Below, piece by piece: positions 1 through 7,993 of a DNA stretch of 64,000 nt (position 1 is the first letter of the stretch; every line of letters begins with the position of its first letter). The position numbers were made by a program, and so were the translations under genes. The DNA is from Galbibacter sp048266365 (GTDB taxonomy: Bacteria; Bacteroidota; Bacteroidia; Flavobacteriales; Flavobacteriaceae), in the NCBI RefSeq assembly GCF_048266365.1, contig NZ_JBLWZP010000001.1, forward strand, positions 124,001-188,000, in the 5' to 3' direction. The notes beneath the pieces are model-generated. The model searched no databases. It saw nothing but the letters and a program-made list of their open reading frames with translations, and was not told where the DNA came from.

Positions 1-2
1 AA

Positions 3-251
3 GGAGGAGGTTACTACCTCATTAGAGAGCCGGAAAATATCTCGGTGGCCGCCTTAATACGAATACTAGAGGGGCCTATCGCAATGCTGCCCTGCGTGAG
101 TTTAAACTTCTATGAGAAATGTGACGATTGTAAGGACGAAAAAACCTGTTCTATCAGCATGCTTATGATGGAAGTCCGGGACAGTACCTTGAAAATACTT
201 GAAAATAAAACGCTTCGAGACCTCACAAACACCACACTTCCACTGCCGTAA
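3..251 (+). CDS. Rrf2-family transcriptional regulator (C-terminal part, cut by left edge)
   Basis: The reading frame is already open at base 3 and ends at 251, so the N-terminal winged-helix DNA-binding part lies outside the window. What is visible starts with GGGYYLIREPENISVAALI and then ILEGPIA, the conserved wing and dimerisation region of Rrf2 proteins. A cysteine cluster follows (CVSLNFYEKCDDCKDEKTC), which in the Rrf2 family (IscR, NsrR, CymR-like members) often binds an Fe-S cluster or sits at the regulatory site. The gene lies 110 bases upstream of cysH on the same strand. In Bacteroidota an Rrf2 protein commonly stands beside assimilatory sulfate-reduction genes, so a role in sulfur control is inferred. 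Family assignment is firm; the ligand is not known. Confidence 0.85.
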   Translation, partial: GGGYYLIREPENISVAALIRILEGPIAMLPCVSLNFYEKCDDCKDEKTCSISMLMMEVRDSTLKILENKTLRDLTNTTLPLP

Positions 252-328
252 ATTGTTGTATTTCTGCATGAAGTAAAAAACTTCTGTAATATTTTTGTTA
301 AAAGCCTATAGGTTTACTAGACTATTAA

Positions 329-336
329 TATATTTG
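329..336 (+). promoter_or_regulatory. Probable -7 promoter element of cysH
   Basis: TATATTTG matches the Bacteroidota -7 consensus TAnnTTTG and lies 25 bases before the cysH start codon. No good TTG -33 element was found at the expected distance, so this is a half-match only. Confidence 0.45.
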
Positions 337-361
337 TCCTATCGATTAGATAAAATGTGTT

Positions 362-976
362 ATGGATTTAGTAGCTGTAAATAAAGAATTAAAAACAAAG
401 TCACCGGCGGAGATTGTTGATTGGGCATTAGCCCAAGGTGGCAATCCGGTAGTAACAACAAACTTTCGTCCCTACGAGGCTGCAATACTGCATGCCGTTA
501 CGCTTTTGAAGAAGGATATGACTGTAGTTTGGTGTGATACGGGTTATAATACTAACAAGACTTATTTGCACGCCAATCGCGTTATCGATGCCCTGGGCTT
601 GAATGTTAAGCTCTATGTTCCTAAACAGACATCCTCTTATAGAGATGCTGTTATGGGAGGAATTCCAGGGATCGATGATCCGCTTCACAAAGAATTTACG
701 GAACAAGTAAAGCTTGAGCCTTTTAGAAGAGCAATGAAGGAAAACCAACCTGATATTTGGTTTACCAATCTTAGAAAAGGACAAACGGCTTTCAGAGATA
801 CACTTGATATTGTTAGTAAAGGTGAAGACGGGGTTTTGAAAGTTAGTCCATTCTTTTACTGGACTGACCATGAGTTAGATGTTTATTTAGAAGAACATCA
901 ATTGGAGAATGAGTTTAAATATTTTGATCCTACTAAAGTTTTAGAAAATAGGGAGTGCGGTCTGCACGTCCAATAA
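362..976 (+). CDS. cysH: Phosphoadenosine phosphosulfate (PAPS/APS) reductase family protein
   Basis: CysH reduces activated sulfate (PAPS or APS) to sulfite in the cytoplasm during assimilatory sulfate reduction. The 204-residue protein has the PP-loop ATPase-like fold: an N-terminal nucleotide-binding segment (TTNFRPYEAAILHA, about residues 31-44), the VVWCDTGYNT motif near 58, and the catalytic ECGLH cysteine motif at the extreme C-terminus (residues 198-202). The extra cysteine pairs that hold the [4Fe-4S] cluster of APS reductases are not seen, so a PAPS-type enzyme is more likely. It is slightly shorter than the enterobacterial enzyme (about 244 residues) but appears complete. It follows an Rrf2 regulator and is followed by a hairpin, so here it looks monocistronic; cysD/cysN partners are not in the window. 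Confidence 0.85.
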   Translation: MDLVAVNKELKTKSPAEIVDWALAQGGNPVVTTNFRPYEAAILHAVTLLKKDMTVVWCDTGYNTNKTYLHANRVIDALGLNVKLYVPKQTSSYRDAVMGGIPGIDDPLHKEFTEQVKLEPFRRAMKENQPDIWFTNLRKGQTAFRDTLDIVSKGEDGVLKVSPFFYWTDHELDVYLEEHQLENEFKYFDPTKVLENRECGLHVQ

Positions 977-1006
977 ACAATACACTTTTTTGCATAATGG
1001 AAAGTT

Positions 1007-1050
1007 GCCGAAGGAGCGTGTAGAGCGTTTTCATTCGGCTTCTTTTTTTT
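1007..1050 (+). terminator. Probable rho-independent terminator after cysH
   Basis: GCCGAA (1007-1012) can pair with TTCGGC (1034-1039), and an eight-base T run follows at 1043-1050. The stem is short and the loop about 21 bases, so strength is uncertain, but the position just behind cysH fits. Confidence 0.55.
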
Positions 1051-1404
1051 GTAATTTAAGCTTTGAATTAAAATTCGTAATGTGACTTTAGGTCTTGCAC
1101 TATCACTAATAAAGAGTGTGGAAATGACTTAGTCATTAGAAGGAATCTCAGATGGGTACACCATCGCCTTGATGATTTTGAATAATAAATGGATTGAGAG
1201 GGAATCGGTTATTAGTTAGTTCGATACTATAGGAGTGGCAGTCCATTAAACTTCATTGACCAAAATCGGGAAAATACCACATGGAAAGGGTGTTGGAATA
1301 ACCGTCAAATAATCTAGAAATTTAAACGTTAAATAAAACCGCAAACCTTATAAAGTCTATTGGTATATCAGTACATTTAGTGCATAAACTAACACTTTAC
1401 GCTG
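1051..1404. other. Gene-free stretch
   Basis: About 350 bases between the cysH terminator and the amidase gene hold no open frame of useful length on either strand. One plus-strand frame (about 1124-1310) reads protein-like in parts but has three stops and matches no family I recognise. The last part presumably holds the amidase promoter, though no clear TAnnTTTG element was seen. Confidence 0.5.
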
Positions 1405-2061
1405 ATGAAATCTTTAGTTTCTCTATCGCTTATAGGCCTTTTTGCACTGACTTCCTGTGGGCCAAAAATTATCCAAAGCCCTATTGTATTCGACCAGCAG
1501 CGTAAAGAGCTCAGTTTAGCATATATGAAGTCCCACTATGGTATGGAACAATCCCAGCCCACCATTGTTCCTAGGATGGTTGTGGTACATTGGACGGCGA
1601 TACCAACCTACGAAAAAACATTTGAAGTGTTTGATCCAACTTTACTTCCCTCACATCGTACGGCTATCGCGGGTGCCAGTCCGTTAAATGTTTCCTCTCA
1701 GTATGTCATCGATAGGGACGGAAGTATTCATCAACTCTTGCCGGATACTATTATGGCCCGTCATGTCATTGGTCTGAACCACTGCGCTATTGGTATCGAG
1801 AATATTGGTGGACCAAAGCAGCCCCTTACCAAAGCCCAGCTCAAAGCGAATACCAAATTGATAAAGCAATTAAAGAAGAAGTATCCCATTGACTATGTTA
1901 TTGGTCATTACGAGTATACCCTTTTTGAATCCACTGATTTATGGAAGGAAATAGATGAAGGATATCGCACTCAAAAAACGGATCCCGGAGAACAATTCAT
2001 GAAGGATTTACGATCCAAATTAGAGAGTCTGGATTTAAAGCCGCTTCCAGCTAAATCATAG
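1405..2061 (+). CDS. N-acetylmuramoyl-L-alanine amidase, lipoprotein (Amidase_2)
   Basis: A cell-wall hydrolase that cleaves the bond between N-acetylmuramic acid and L-alanine of peptidoglycan, probably anchored in an envelope membrane. The N-terminus is a lipoprotein signal with lipobox LTSC (Cys19). The Amidase_2 (AmiD/PGRP-like) domain spans about residues 50-210: VVHWTAIP supplies the first zinc-ligand histidine, HVIGLNHCAIGIENIG is the central conserved block, VIGHYEY follows near 165-171, and KTDPGEQF near 195 supplies the last zinc-site region. At 218 residues it is a single-domain enzyme without a recognisable cell-wall binding module. It is convergent with the AraC-type gene downstream and looks monocistronic. 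Function in turnover or recycling is inferred from the family. Confidence 0.85.
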   Translation: MKSLVSLSLIGLFALTSCGPKIIQSPIVFDQQRKELSLAYMKSHYGMEQSQPTIVPRMVVVHWTAIPTYEKTFEVFDPTLLPSHRTAIAGASPLNVSSQYVIDRDGSIHQLLPDTIMARHVIGLNHCAIGIENIGGPKQPLTKAQLKANTKLIKQLKKKYPIDYVIGHYEYTLFESTDLWKEIDEGYRTQKTDPGEQFMKDLRSKLESLDLKPLPAKS

Positions 2062-2073
2062 AAAAGGCATCAC

Positions 2074-2997
2074 TTAATTAAACGACCTTCGGAATTCCAA
2101 AGGTGTCATCTGAGTTTTAGATTTAAACAACTTGCTAAAGGATTGTGGGTGTTCGAACCCTAAGTCATATGCAATTTCACTAACCGAAAGCATAGTAGTG
2201 CTCAATTTTTCCTTGGCAATATCCAGTAATTTTTGATGAATATGCTGTTTGGTACTTTGCCCCGTTAAGCTTTTTAGTAAAGAACTTAAATAATTAGAGG
2301 ACATATGCAGCTCATCTGAGATTCGCTGAACAGACGGCAATCCGTCTAAAACCACTTGGTCGCTTTTAAAATAATTATCCAACCACACCTCTAATATATC
2401 CAGAACCTGGTGATTGGTGATTTGCCTGGTGATGAACTGTCGATTGTAAAACCGCTGCGCATAATTAAGGAGTAATTCAATTTGTGAAATCATGATGCCC
2501 TGACTAAACTTATCAATATTACTGTGGTATTCCTGCTTAATGTTTTGCATGATTTCCAAAATAGCGATTTCTTCTTTTTCTGAAAGAAACAAGGCTTCGT
2601 GAACCTCATAACCAAAGAAATCATAGCCTTTGATGGAATTGGCTAAGGGACTGTTCCAGAGAAAATCCGGATGGATCAAAAGTAACCATCCGGTAGGGTT
2701 CGGCATTTCTTCTTCCTCTAGTATATCAATACTAAATACCTGTCTAGGAGCAATAAAGGACATCAAACCCTCATCAAAATCATATTCCTGCTGTCCATAT
2801 CTGAATTTGCCGCAGACATCTCTTTTAAGGCCAATAGTGTAAAAATTCTGAACCCAACTGATCTGATTGTTTTCGTATGTATGTTGTATAGTGGCATAGT
2901 CCACTACGCTGATCAAAGGGTGTTCTGGTTTAGGCAACCCCCGAAGTTTGTGAAATTCGCTAATGCTTTTTATTTGGTGTAACTGTGAGTTTTCCAT
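2074..2997 (-). CDS. AraC-family transcriptional regulator
   Basis: A DNA-binding regulator with an N-terminal cupin-like ligand domain (about residues 1-180) and a C-terminal AraC/XylS double helix-turn-helix (about 205-307). The second helix-turn-helix reads SVSEIAYDLGFEHPQSFSKL followed by FKSKTQMTPLEFRR, the family signature. I start at the internal Met of MENSQLHQIKS (2997) because the frame's earlier start adds residues unlike the family. The gene is third in a leftward cluster behind a broken SDR gene and an NmrA-type oxidoreductase, suggesting it controls them. The cluster's upstream region (4398-4429) contains two direct repeats spaced as AraC half-sites usually are. The effector is unknown. 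Confidence 0.85.
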   Translation of the reverse strand: MENSQLHQIKSISEFHKLRGLPKPEHPLISVVDYATIQHTYENNQISWVQNFYTIGLKRDVCGKFRYGQQEYDFDEGLMSFIAPRQVFSIDILEEEEMPNPTGWLLLIHPDFLWNSPLANSIKGYDFFGYEVHEALFLSEKEEIAILEIMQNIKQEYHSNIDKFSQGIMISQIELLLNYAQRFYNRQFITRQITNHQVLDILEVWLDNYFKSDQVVLDGLPSVQRISDELHMSSNYLSSLLKSLTGQSTKQHIHQKLLDIAKEKLSTTMLSVSEIAYDLGFEHPQSFSKLFKSKTQMTPLEFRRSFN

Positions 2998-3091
2998 AAA
3001 AGTTACTATAAAGGTATATGGTTTACGCGAATTAAAAATGATCAATGGTGCTAAAATATGTTAATTTATAGGCTATGTATCATTCTGACTA

Positions 3092-3988
3092 TTAATATAC
3101 TAAGCTGTAAGTGTTTGCAAATTCCTTAGCGAAATCCTTTAATTTAACCTTTCCAAATGTCGGTTTGTTATTAAAGTAATCCTCTGTTAAAACACCGCTT
3201 CGTAAGCCGGCGTACATTTCAGTTAAACCTTCAGCTATATCAGGATTCATACCGATAAAGATCAATTCTTCCTTAGTCTTTTGATCAGAAATAAGTTCCC
3301 ATTGTAATTCAGGTTTGTCAATCGCTTGACCTAAAATACGCGCCGTTTCTTCACCTGTGAGTTCTTCACTTGCTACATAACGTACCTTCCCATTGGCAAA
3401 AGTTGAGGTAAGTTCCTCCTGGACGGCTTCTGCAATATCTAAGGGTGATACCCAGGGTATAATTTCCTCACCATAGTTTGCCGATATCACATTTTCGCTT
3501 TTAATCTTGTCAAAGTAACCGAATAGATTGTAGAAAAACGAAGTAGGACGAATATGGGTAATTACAACCTCTGGAGGTAATGTGTTAAGGGTTTGTTCCA
3601 CATCATGGGCTCCGAGTAAAATACCATTTCCTTTTTCTAAATGAGCTCCGATACTACTGAGATTCACAAGCTTCTTAACACCGGAGTCCTTGATGGCCTG
3701 AGTATAATGGCGACCAATTCTTCTGTAATATTCTAATAAATTAAGCTCATCGTCAAAGTAATCATTTGGAGGGACCATGGTATATATGGCATCCGCTCCT
3801 GTAAATGATTTCGTAAGAAATTCTACATCTTCTATGGTGCCTATGGCAGCAGTTGCTCCTAAGGCGTTAATATCCACTTGCCGCGTAGGGCTACTGCTGA
3901 TAACGGTTACCTGGTGTCCGCTTTTGATCAAGCTTTGCGTTAATGGTTTGCTAATGTGTCCTAAAGATCCTGTGAGTGTAATTTTCAT
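3092..3988 (-). CDS. NmrA-like NAD(P)-binding oxidoreductase (atypical SDR)
   Basis: A 298-residue single-domain Rossmann protein of the atypical short-chain dehydrogenase / NmrA group, related to quinone oxidoreductases of the QorB type. Visible: an N-terminal nucleotide-binding strand-turn (ITLTGSLGHISKPL, residues 3-16), the GADAIYTMVPP segment near 68-78, the LVNLSSIGAH stretch near 107-116 and a C-terminal substrate lobe with IIPWVSPLDIAEAV. The classical YxxxK catalytic pair is not obvious, as usual in NmrA-like proteins, so redox sensing or quinone/aldehyde reduction are both possible. The gene lies between the AraC regulator and a decayed SDR gene, all on the minus strand. Substrate cannot be told. 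Confidence 0.8.
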   Translation of the reverse strand: MKITLTGSLGHISKPLTQSLIKSGHQVTVISSSPTRQVDINALGATAAIGTIEDVEFLTKSFTGADAIYTMVPPNDYFDDELNLLEYYRRIGRHYTQAIKDSGVKKLVNLSSIGAHLEKGNGILLGAHDVEQTLNTLPPEVVITHIRPTSFFYNLFGYFDKIKSENVISANYGEEIIPWVSPLDIAEAVQEELTSTFANGKVRYVASEELTGEETARILGQAIDKPELQWELISDQKTKEELIFIGMNPDIAEGLTEMYAGLRSGVLTEDYFNNKPTFGKVKLKDFAKEFANTYSLVY

Positions 3989-4014
3989 AATTTTTGGTTT
4001 TTAAAGTTTAACAA

Positions 4015-4350
4015 TTATATCGCCTGTCCTCCGGAGACCTCAATACGTTGGGCGTTAATCCATCCTGCCTCATCTGTACAAAGGAAGGCAACGACTGAGC
4101 CAATATCGGTGGGTAAACCAACTCTACGAAAAAAGCATCAAAGTGAGATTGCTCTGAAACATCCAATGGCAAAGAGATTGCCTTTTGACCCATATTTTCA
4201 ATCTCTGCAACAACCTTACTTGCGGCTTGTCGGTCACTTTTATAAGTAAGGACAACTTGCAATCCTTTTTTGGCTAAACTGATTGCCATATCTCTTCCGA
4301 GTCCGCGACTACCACAAGTTACCAGTGCTATTTTTGAATTTTGTTTACTC
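4015..4350 (-). pseudogene. Short-chain dehydrogenase remnant, internally deleted and frameshifted
   Basis: Two pieces of a classical SDR can be read on the minus strand. The first piece (about 4350 down to 4130) gives the Rossmann start KIALVTCGSRGLGRDMAISL followed by VVLTYKSDRQAASKVV and ISLPLDVSEQSHFDAFF, that is roughly the first 70 residues. The second piece, in another frame, gives VGLPTDIGSVVAFLCTDEAG and WINAQRIEVSGGQAI and ends at a stop at 4015-4017; this is the family's normal C-terminus. The whole middle, including the NNAG motif and the catalytic Ser-Tyr-Lys, is missing. No in-frame ATG, GTG or TTG exists upstream of the Rossmann motif after the preceding stop. The gene cannot make an active enzyme. 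It heads the NmrA/AraC cluster. Confidence 0.85.
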
Positions 4351-4397
4351 TTAACTTTGTTTTGTTTTTACAAAGTTCTAACAATACATTAGCTGTG

Positions 4398-4429
4398 TTG
4401 TAGCCAAATTCAATGATATTGTAGCCAAA
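4398..4429. promoter_or_regulatory. Direct repeat with 21-bp period, candidate AraC-type operator
   Basis: TTGTAGCCAAA occurs exactly at 4398-4408 and again at 4419-4429, start to start 21 bases (two helical turns), on the same face. AraC-family activators typically bind two direct half-sites with this spacing. The repeat lies upstream of the leftward SDR-remnant/NmrA/AraC cluster and also upstream of the rightward peptidase gene. Binding is inferred, not shown. Confidence 0.6.
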
Positions 4430-4526
4430 ACTTAAGATGATAAAAAAAATCTTAAATTTACATGAATCACTAAATCATGTTGCCTTTAGTGCAAAACGTC
4501 CGAGTTATCAATTAAAACCAAAGCTG

Positions 4527-5996
4527 ATGAATTTCTTCCGTAAAAGTATTTTTCTGGGTCTTGCTCTATTGTCAGGTATAAGCACTGTCTACTGCCAAGA
4601 TTTTTACAACCAATTGTTTGAAAACTATGATCAGTATAAAGAAGAGTCTCTAAAGACACGACGCTTTACTCATGGTCAAATCGTGCCGCTTTTCACGAAC
4701 CTAGAACATAATGACTTGTTCGAGGTGACAAGGGTTGGAACTTCAATAGAAGGACGGAGCCTTAACCTTATAAGTTTTGGGAAAGGGGATATCGATGTGC
4801 TGTTGTGGTCACAAATGCATGGTGATGAATCCACGGCAACCATGGCCATATTTGATATCATCAATTTCTTTAAGCAAGATGACTTTATGAAGCAAAAAAG
4901 CACTATGCTCTCGAGATTGCGCATCCATTTTCTACCCATGCTAAATCCTGATGGTGCTCAGCGGTTTACTCGACGCAACGCTCTTGATGTTGATATAAAT
5001 CGTGATGCCGTGCGTTTGCAATCTCCTGAGAGTAAAACATTGAAGAAGGTTCGCGATAGTCTAGAGGCAGATTTTGGATTCAACCTTCACGATCAAAGCA
5101 CCTATTATAATGCTAATAGAACTCCTAAATCAGCAGCAATTTCATTTCTTGCACCAGCCTATAATTATGACAAAGATGTCAATAAGGTTAGAGAAAATTC
5201 CATGAAGCTCATTGTGTATATGAACGCCATACTTCAAGAGTTTGTCCCTGGTCACATTGGTCGTTATAATGATGATTTTGAACCAAGAGCTTTTGGAGAT
5301 AACATCCAAAAATGGGGTACCAGTACAGTGCTAATAGAGTCCGGCGGATATCCAGAAGATCCTGATAAGCAATTTCTAAGAAAACTCAATTTTGTGTCCA
5401 TTATATCCGCAATGGAAGCCATTGCAACAAAGGACTACTTAAAAAGCAACACTAAGGACTATTTTAAAATTCCTAAAAACGACAGAAAGTTATTTGATTT
5501 AAAATTGAGTAAGGTATCTTATGAGCTCTTAGGGAACACCTATACGCTTGATATAGGGATAAACACCCCTCAGATCGCCACTAAAAATAACAAAGGGTAT
5601 TATCGAAAAGGAAGAATTGACGATATGGGTGATTTGTCTACCCATTACGGGTACCAATCTTTGGATGCTTCGTCTTATACCATTGAGTCGGCTAAAATAT
5701 ACCCGGAATCTTTCACTACAATAGATGAAGTTTTAAAATCAGATCTAAAATCTATTTTAAATCAAGGTTATGGTTATGTGGTGGTTGAACAAATTCCCGA
5801 GGATCAAAAATCGATAGCCTTACCAGTCCATATTTTAGCTAAAAACGAAGTGCCTGATTTCAGCCTTCATCTTGGGGCTAATCCTTGCTTTTTTCTTAAA
5901 AAAGACGGGCGTTTACGCTATTTAATCACTAATGGTTTTTTAGTGGATTTAGAGCAACCTAAGGCAAATTTCACAAACGCTTTGATATATAATTAA
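4527..5996 (+). CDS. Secreted M14-family zinc carboxypeptidase
   Basis: A metallopeptidase of the M14 (carboxypeptidase A/E-like) family, exported to the envelope. I start at 4527 (MNFFRKSIFLGLALLSG) because this gives a clean signal peptide ending near VYCQ; the longer frame from 4437 adds 30 residues without a signal. With this start the M14 domain covers roughly residues 40-310: HGDESTATMAIF carries the HxxE zinc ligands (about 95-106), NPDGAQRFTRRNALDVDINR the substrate-binding Asn/Arg region, GFNLHDQ the third zinc ligand, and TVLIESGG the catalytic glutamate. The C-terminal 200 residues are a separate domain I do not recognise. Monocistronic, followed by typA. Preferred substrate (peptide or murein stem) cannot be read from sequence. 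Confidence 0.8.
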   Translation: MNFFRKSIFLGLALLSGISTVYCQDFYNQLFENYDQYKEESLKTRRFTHGQIVPLFTNLEHNDLFEVTRVGTSIEGRSLNLISFGKGDIDVLLWSQMHGDESTATMAIFDIINFFKQDDFMKQKSTMLSRLRIHFLPMLNPDGAQRFTRRNALDVDINRDAVRLQSPESKTLKKVRDSLEADFGFNLHDQSTYYNANRTPKSAAISFLAPAYNYDKDVNKVRENSMKLIVYMNAILQEFVPGHIGRYNDDFEPRAFGDNIQKWGTSTVLIESGGYPEDPDKQFLRKLNFVSIISAMEAIATKDYLKSNTKDYFKIPKNDRKLFDLKLSKVSYELLGNTYTLDIGINTPQIATKNNKGYYRKGRIDDMGDLSTHYGYQSLDASSYTIESAKIYPESFTTIDEVLKSDLKSILNQGYGYVVVEQIPEDQKSIALPVHILAKNEVPDFSLHLGANPCFFLKKDGRLRYLITNGFLVDLEQPKANFTNALIYN

Positions 5997-6074
5997 TTGA
6001 ATAATAGCCCGTTAAACTATCGTAAATTCTGAAAATTAATTAAAATTTTATAATTAATCCAGCTAAAAAAACTC

Positions 6075-6082
6075 TACCTTTG
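6075..6082 (+). promoter_or_regulatory. -7 promoter element of typA
   Basis: TACCTTTG (followed by C) is a full match to the Bacteroidota -7 consensus TAnnTTTG and sits 24 bases before the typA start codon. The -33 region is AT-rich without a clear TTG. Confidence 0.6.
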
Positions 6083-6105
6083 CGCCCTCAAAATAAAGGG
6101 TTTAT

Positions 6106-7911
6106 ATGACAACCATAAAGAATATTGCAATAATTGCACACGTTGACCACGGTAAAACTACCTTGGTGGACAAAATCTTACATCACTGCGAATTGTTCAG
6201 AGATAATCAAGAATCCGGTGAACTTATACTGGATAACAACGATATCGAGAGAGAACGCGGAATTACCATTCTTTCTAAGAATGTTTCGGTAATGTACAAA
6301 GGAACTAAAATCAACATTATCGATACCCCTGGTCACGCCGACTTCGGAGGAGAAGTTGAGCGAGTACTTAATATGGCCGATGGAGTTCTACTGCTTGTAG
6401 ATGCTTTCGAAGGGCCGATGCCACAAACACGTTTTGTGTTGCAAAAAGCAATATCCATGAAGTTGAAGCCCATAGTGGTTGTGAACAAAGTGGATAAAGA
6501 AAACTGTACACCTGAAGAGGTGCACGAAGCTGTTTTTGACCTAATGTTTGAATTAGGAGCAGAAGAATGGCAATTAGATTTCCCGGCTGTTTACGGTTCT
6601 GCTAAAAACAATTGGATGTCAGAAGACTGGGCCAAGCCAACTGAAAGCCTAGAACCACTTCTAGACATGGTGGTTGAGCACATCCCTTCTCCTAAAATAG
6701 AAGAAGGAAATACACAGATGCTTATTACTTCCTTAGACTTCTCTTCCTTTACCGGACGAATTGCTATTGGAAGACTTCAAAGAGGAACATTAAAATCAAA
6801 TATGAACATCTCCTTGGTAAAAAGAGATGGGACTATCGTTAAATCCAAAATCAAAGAACTACATATTTTTGATGGGTTAGGACGTAAAAAAGTTGATGAG
6901 GTACAGCCAGGTGATATCTGTGCTATTGCCGGTTTGGAAGGATTTGATATTGGAGATACTATTGCGGATTTTGAAAATCCTGAAGCACTACCAACTATCG
7001 CTATCGATGAGCCAACAATGAGTATGTTATTTACCATTAATGATTCTCCTTTCTTTGGAAAAGACGGTAAATTCGTAACCTCAAGACACATTAAAGAACG
7101 TTTGGACAAGGAATTAGAGAAAAACCTGGCCTTACGTGTTCAACCTACTGACAGTGCTGATAAATTCATGGTCTTCGGACGAGGAGTACTTCACTTATCA
7201 GTGCTAATTGAGACTATGCGTAGAGAAGGCTATGAACTTCAAATTGGACAACCACAGGTAATCATCAAAGTTGTTGATGGTGTAAAATGTGAACCAATTG
7301 AGGAGTTGACCATTGACCTTCCGGAAGCTGTTTCAGGTAAAGCAGTAGAGATGGTTACTATGAGAAAAGGGGAGATGTTGAGTATGGAGCCTAAGGGTGA
7401 GCGTATGAACATCCGTTTCAATATTCCATCTAGAGGTATTATTGGTCTTAGAAATCAATTGCTTACTGCCACCGCTGGAGAAGCTATTATGAACCACCGT
7501 TTTTTAGAATACCAACCTTATAAAGGAGAAATTCCAGGGCGTAACAACGGTTCTTTAATCTCCATGGAAACAGGAAAAGCAATTCCTTATTCTATCGATA
7601 AACTTCAGGATCGTGGTAAATTCTTTGTTGATCCTAACGAAGAAATTTACGAGGGTCAGGTTGTAGGAGAAAATTCACGTTCTGATGATATGACCGTGAA
7701 TATTACAAAAACTAAAAAGTTGAGTAACGTACGTTCTTCAGGAGCAGACGATAAAGCTAAAATCGTACCGGCGATTAAGTTTTCATTAGAAGAAGCCTTA
7801 GAATACATCCAAAAGGATGAGTATGTTGAGGTAACTCCTAAGACAATGCGTATCCGTAAGGTCTATCTAAAAGAGGTAGATCGTAAACGAATGGGCAAAC
7901 AAATTAGTTAA
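6106..7911 (+). CDS. typA: Ribosome-associated translational GTPase TypA/BipA
   Basis: TypA is an EF-G-like GTPase that binds the ribosome and is needed for 50S assembly and stress or cold adaptation. The 601-residue length is normal. The G domain shows AHVDHGKTTL (residues 11-20, P-loop), RGITIL (switch I), DTPGHADFGGE (G3) and NKVD (G4, near 128). Domain II follows (about 200-300), then the EF-G-like domains III and V and the TypA-specific C-terminal domain with GERMNIRFNIPSRGIIGLR and, near the end, TPKTMRIRKVYLKE. It is a stand-alone gene with its own promoter box and a perfect hairpin terminator behind it. Assignment is unambiguous. Confidence 0.97.
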   Translation: MTTIKNIAIIAHVDHGKTTLVDKILHHCELFRDNQESGELILDNNDIERERGITILSKNVSVMYKGTKINIIDTPGHADFGGEVERVLNMADGVLLLVDAFEGPMPQTRFVLQKAISMKLKPIVVVNKVDKENCTPEEVHEAVFDLMFELGAEEWQLDFPAVYGSAKNNWMSEDWAKPTESLEPLLDMVVEHIPSPKIEEGNTQMLITSLDFSSFTGRIAIGRLQRGTLKSNMNISLVKRDGTIVKSKIKELHIFDGLGRKKVDEVQPGDICAIAGLEGFDIGDTIADFENPEALPTIAIDEPTMSMLFTINDSPFFGKDGKFVTSRHIKERLDKELEKNLALRVQPTDSADKFMVFGRGVLHLSVLIETMRREGYELQIGQPQVIIKVVDGVKCEPIEELTIDLPEAVSGKAVEMVTMRKGEMLSMEPKGERMNIRFNIPSRGIIGLRNQLLTATAGEAIMNHRFLEYQPYKGEIPGRNNGSLISMETGKAIPYSIDKLQDRGKFFVDPNEEIYEGQVVGENSRSDDMTVNITKTKKLSNVRSSGADDKAKIVPAIKFSLEEALEYIQKDEYVEVTPKTMRIRKVYLKEVDRKRMGKQIS

Positions 7912-7938
7912 TCCATAAGTAGATTCACTACTACATAT

Positions 7939-7975
7939 AAAAAAAACGAATGACCATAAATCATTCGTTTTTTTT
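7939..7975. terminator. Bidirectional terminator between typA and ppgK
   Basis: A perfect 15-bp inverted repeat: arms 7939-7953 and 7961-7975, loop of seven bases. The arms carry eight A on one side and eight T on the other, so the hairpin ends transcription from both the rightward typA and the leftward ppgK. Confidence 0.9.
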
Positions 7976-7993
7976 ACACCTATTATTTTCAGT

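Noticed and set aside
1124..1310. Plus-strand frame with protein-like stretches between cysH and the amidase gene.
   Set aside because: It has three stops, no start and no family match; not enough to call a pseudogene.
2140..2165. A T-loop-like GTTCGAAC sequence resembling part of a tRNA.
   Set aside because: It lies inside the conserved helix-turn-helix coding region of the AraC gene and no acceptor or anticodon stems can be formed.
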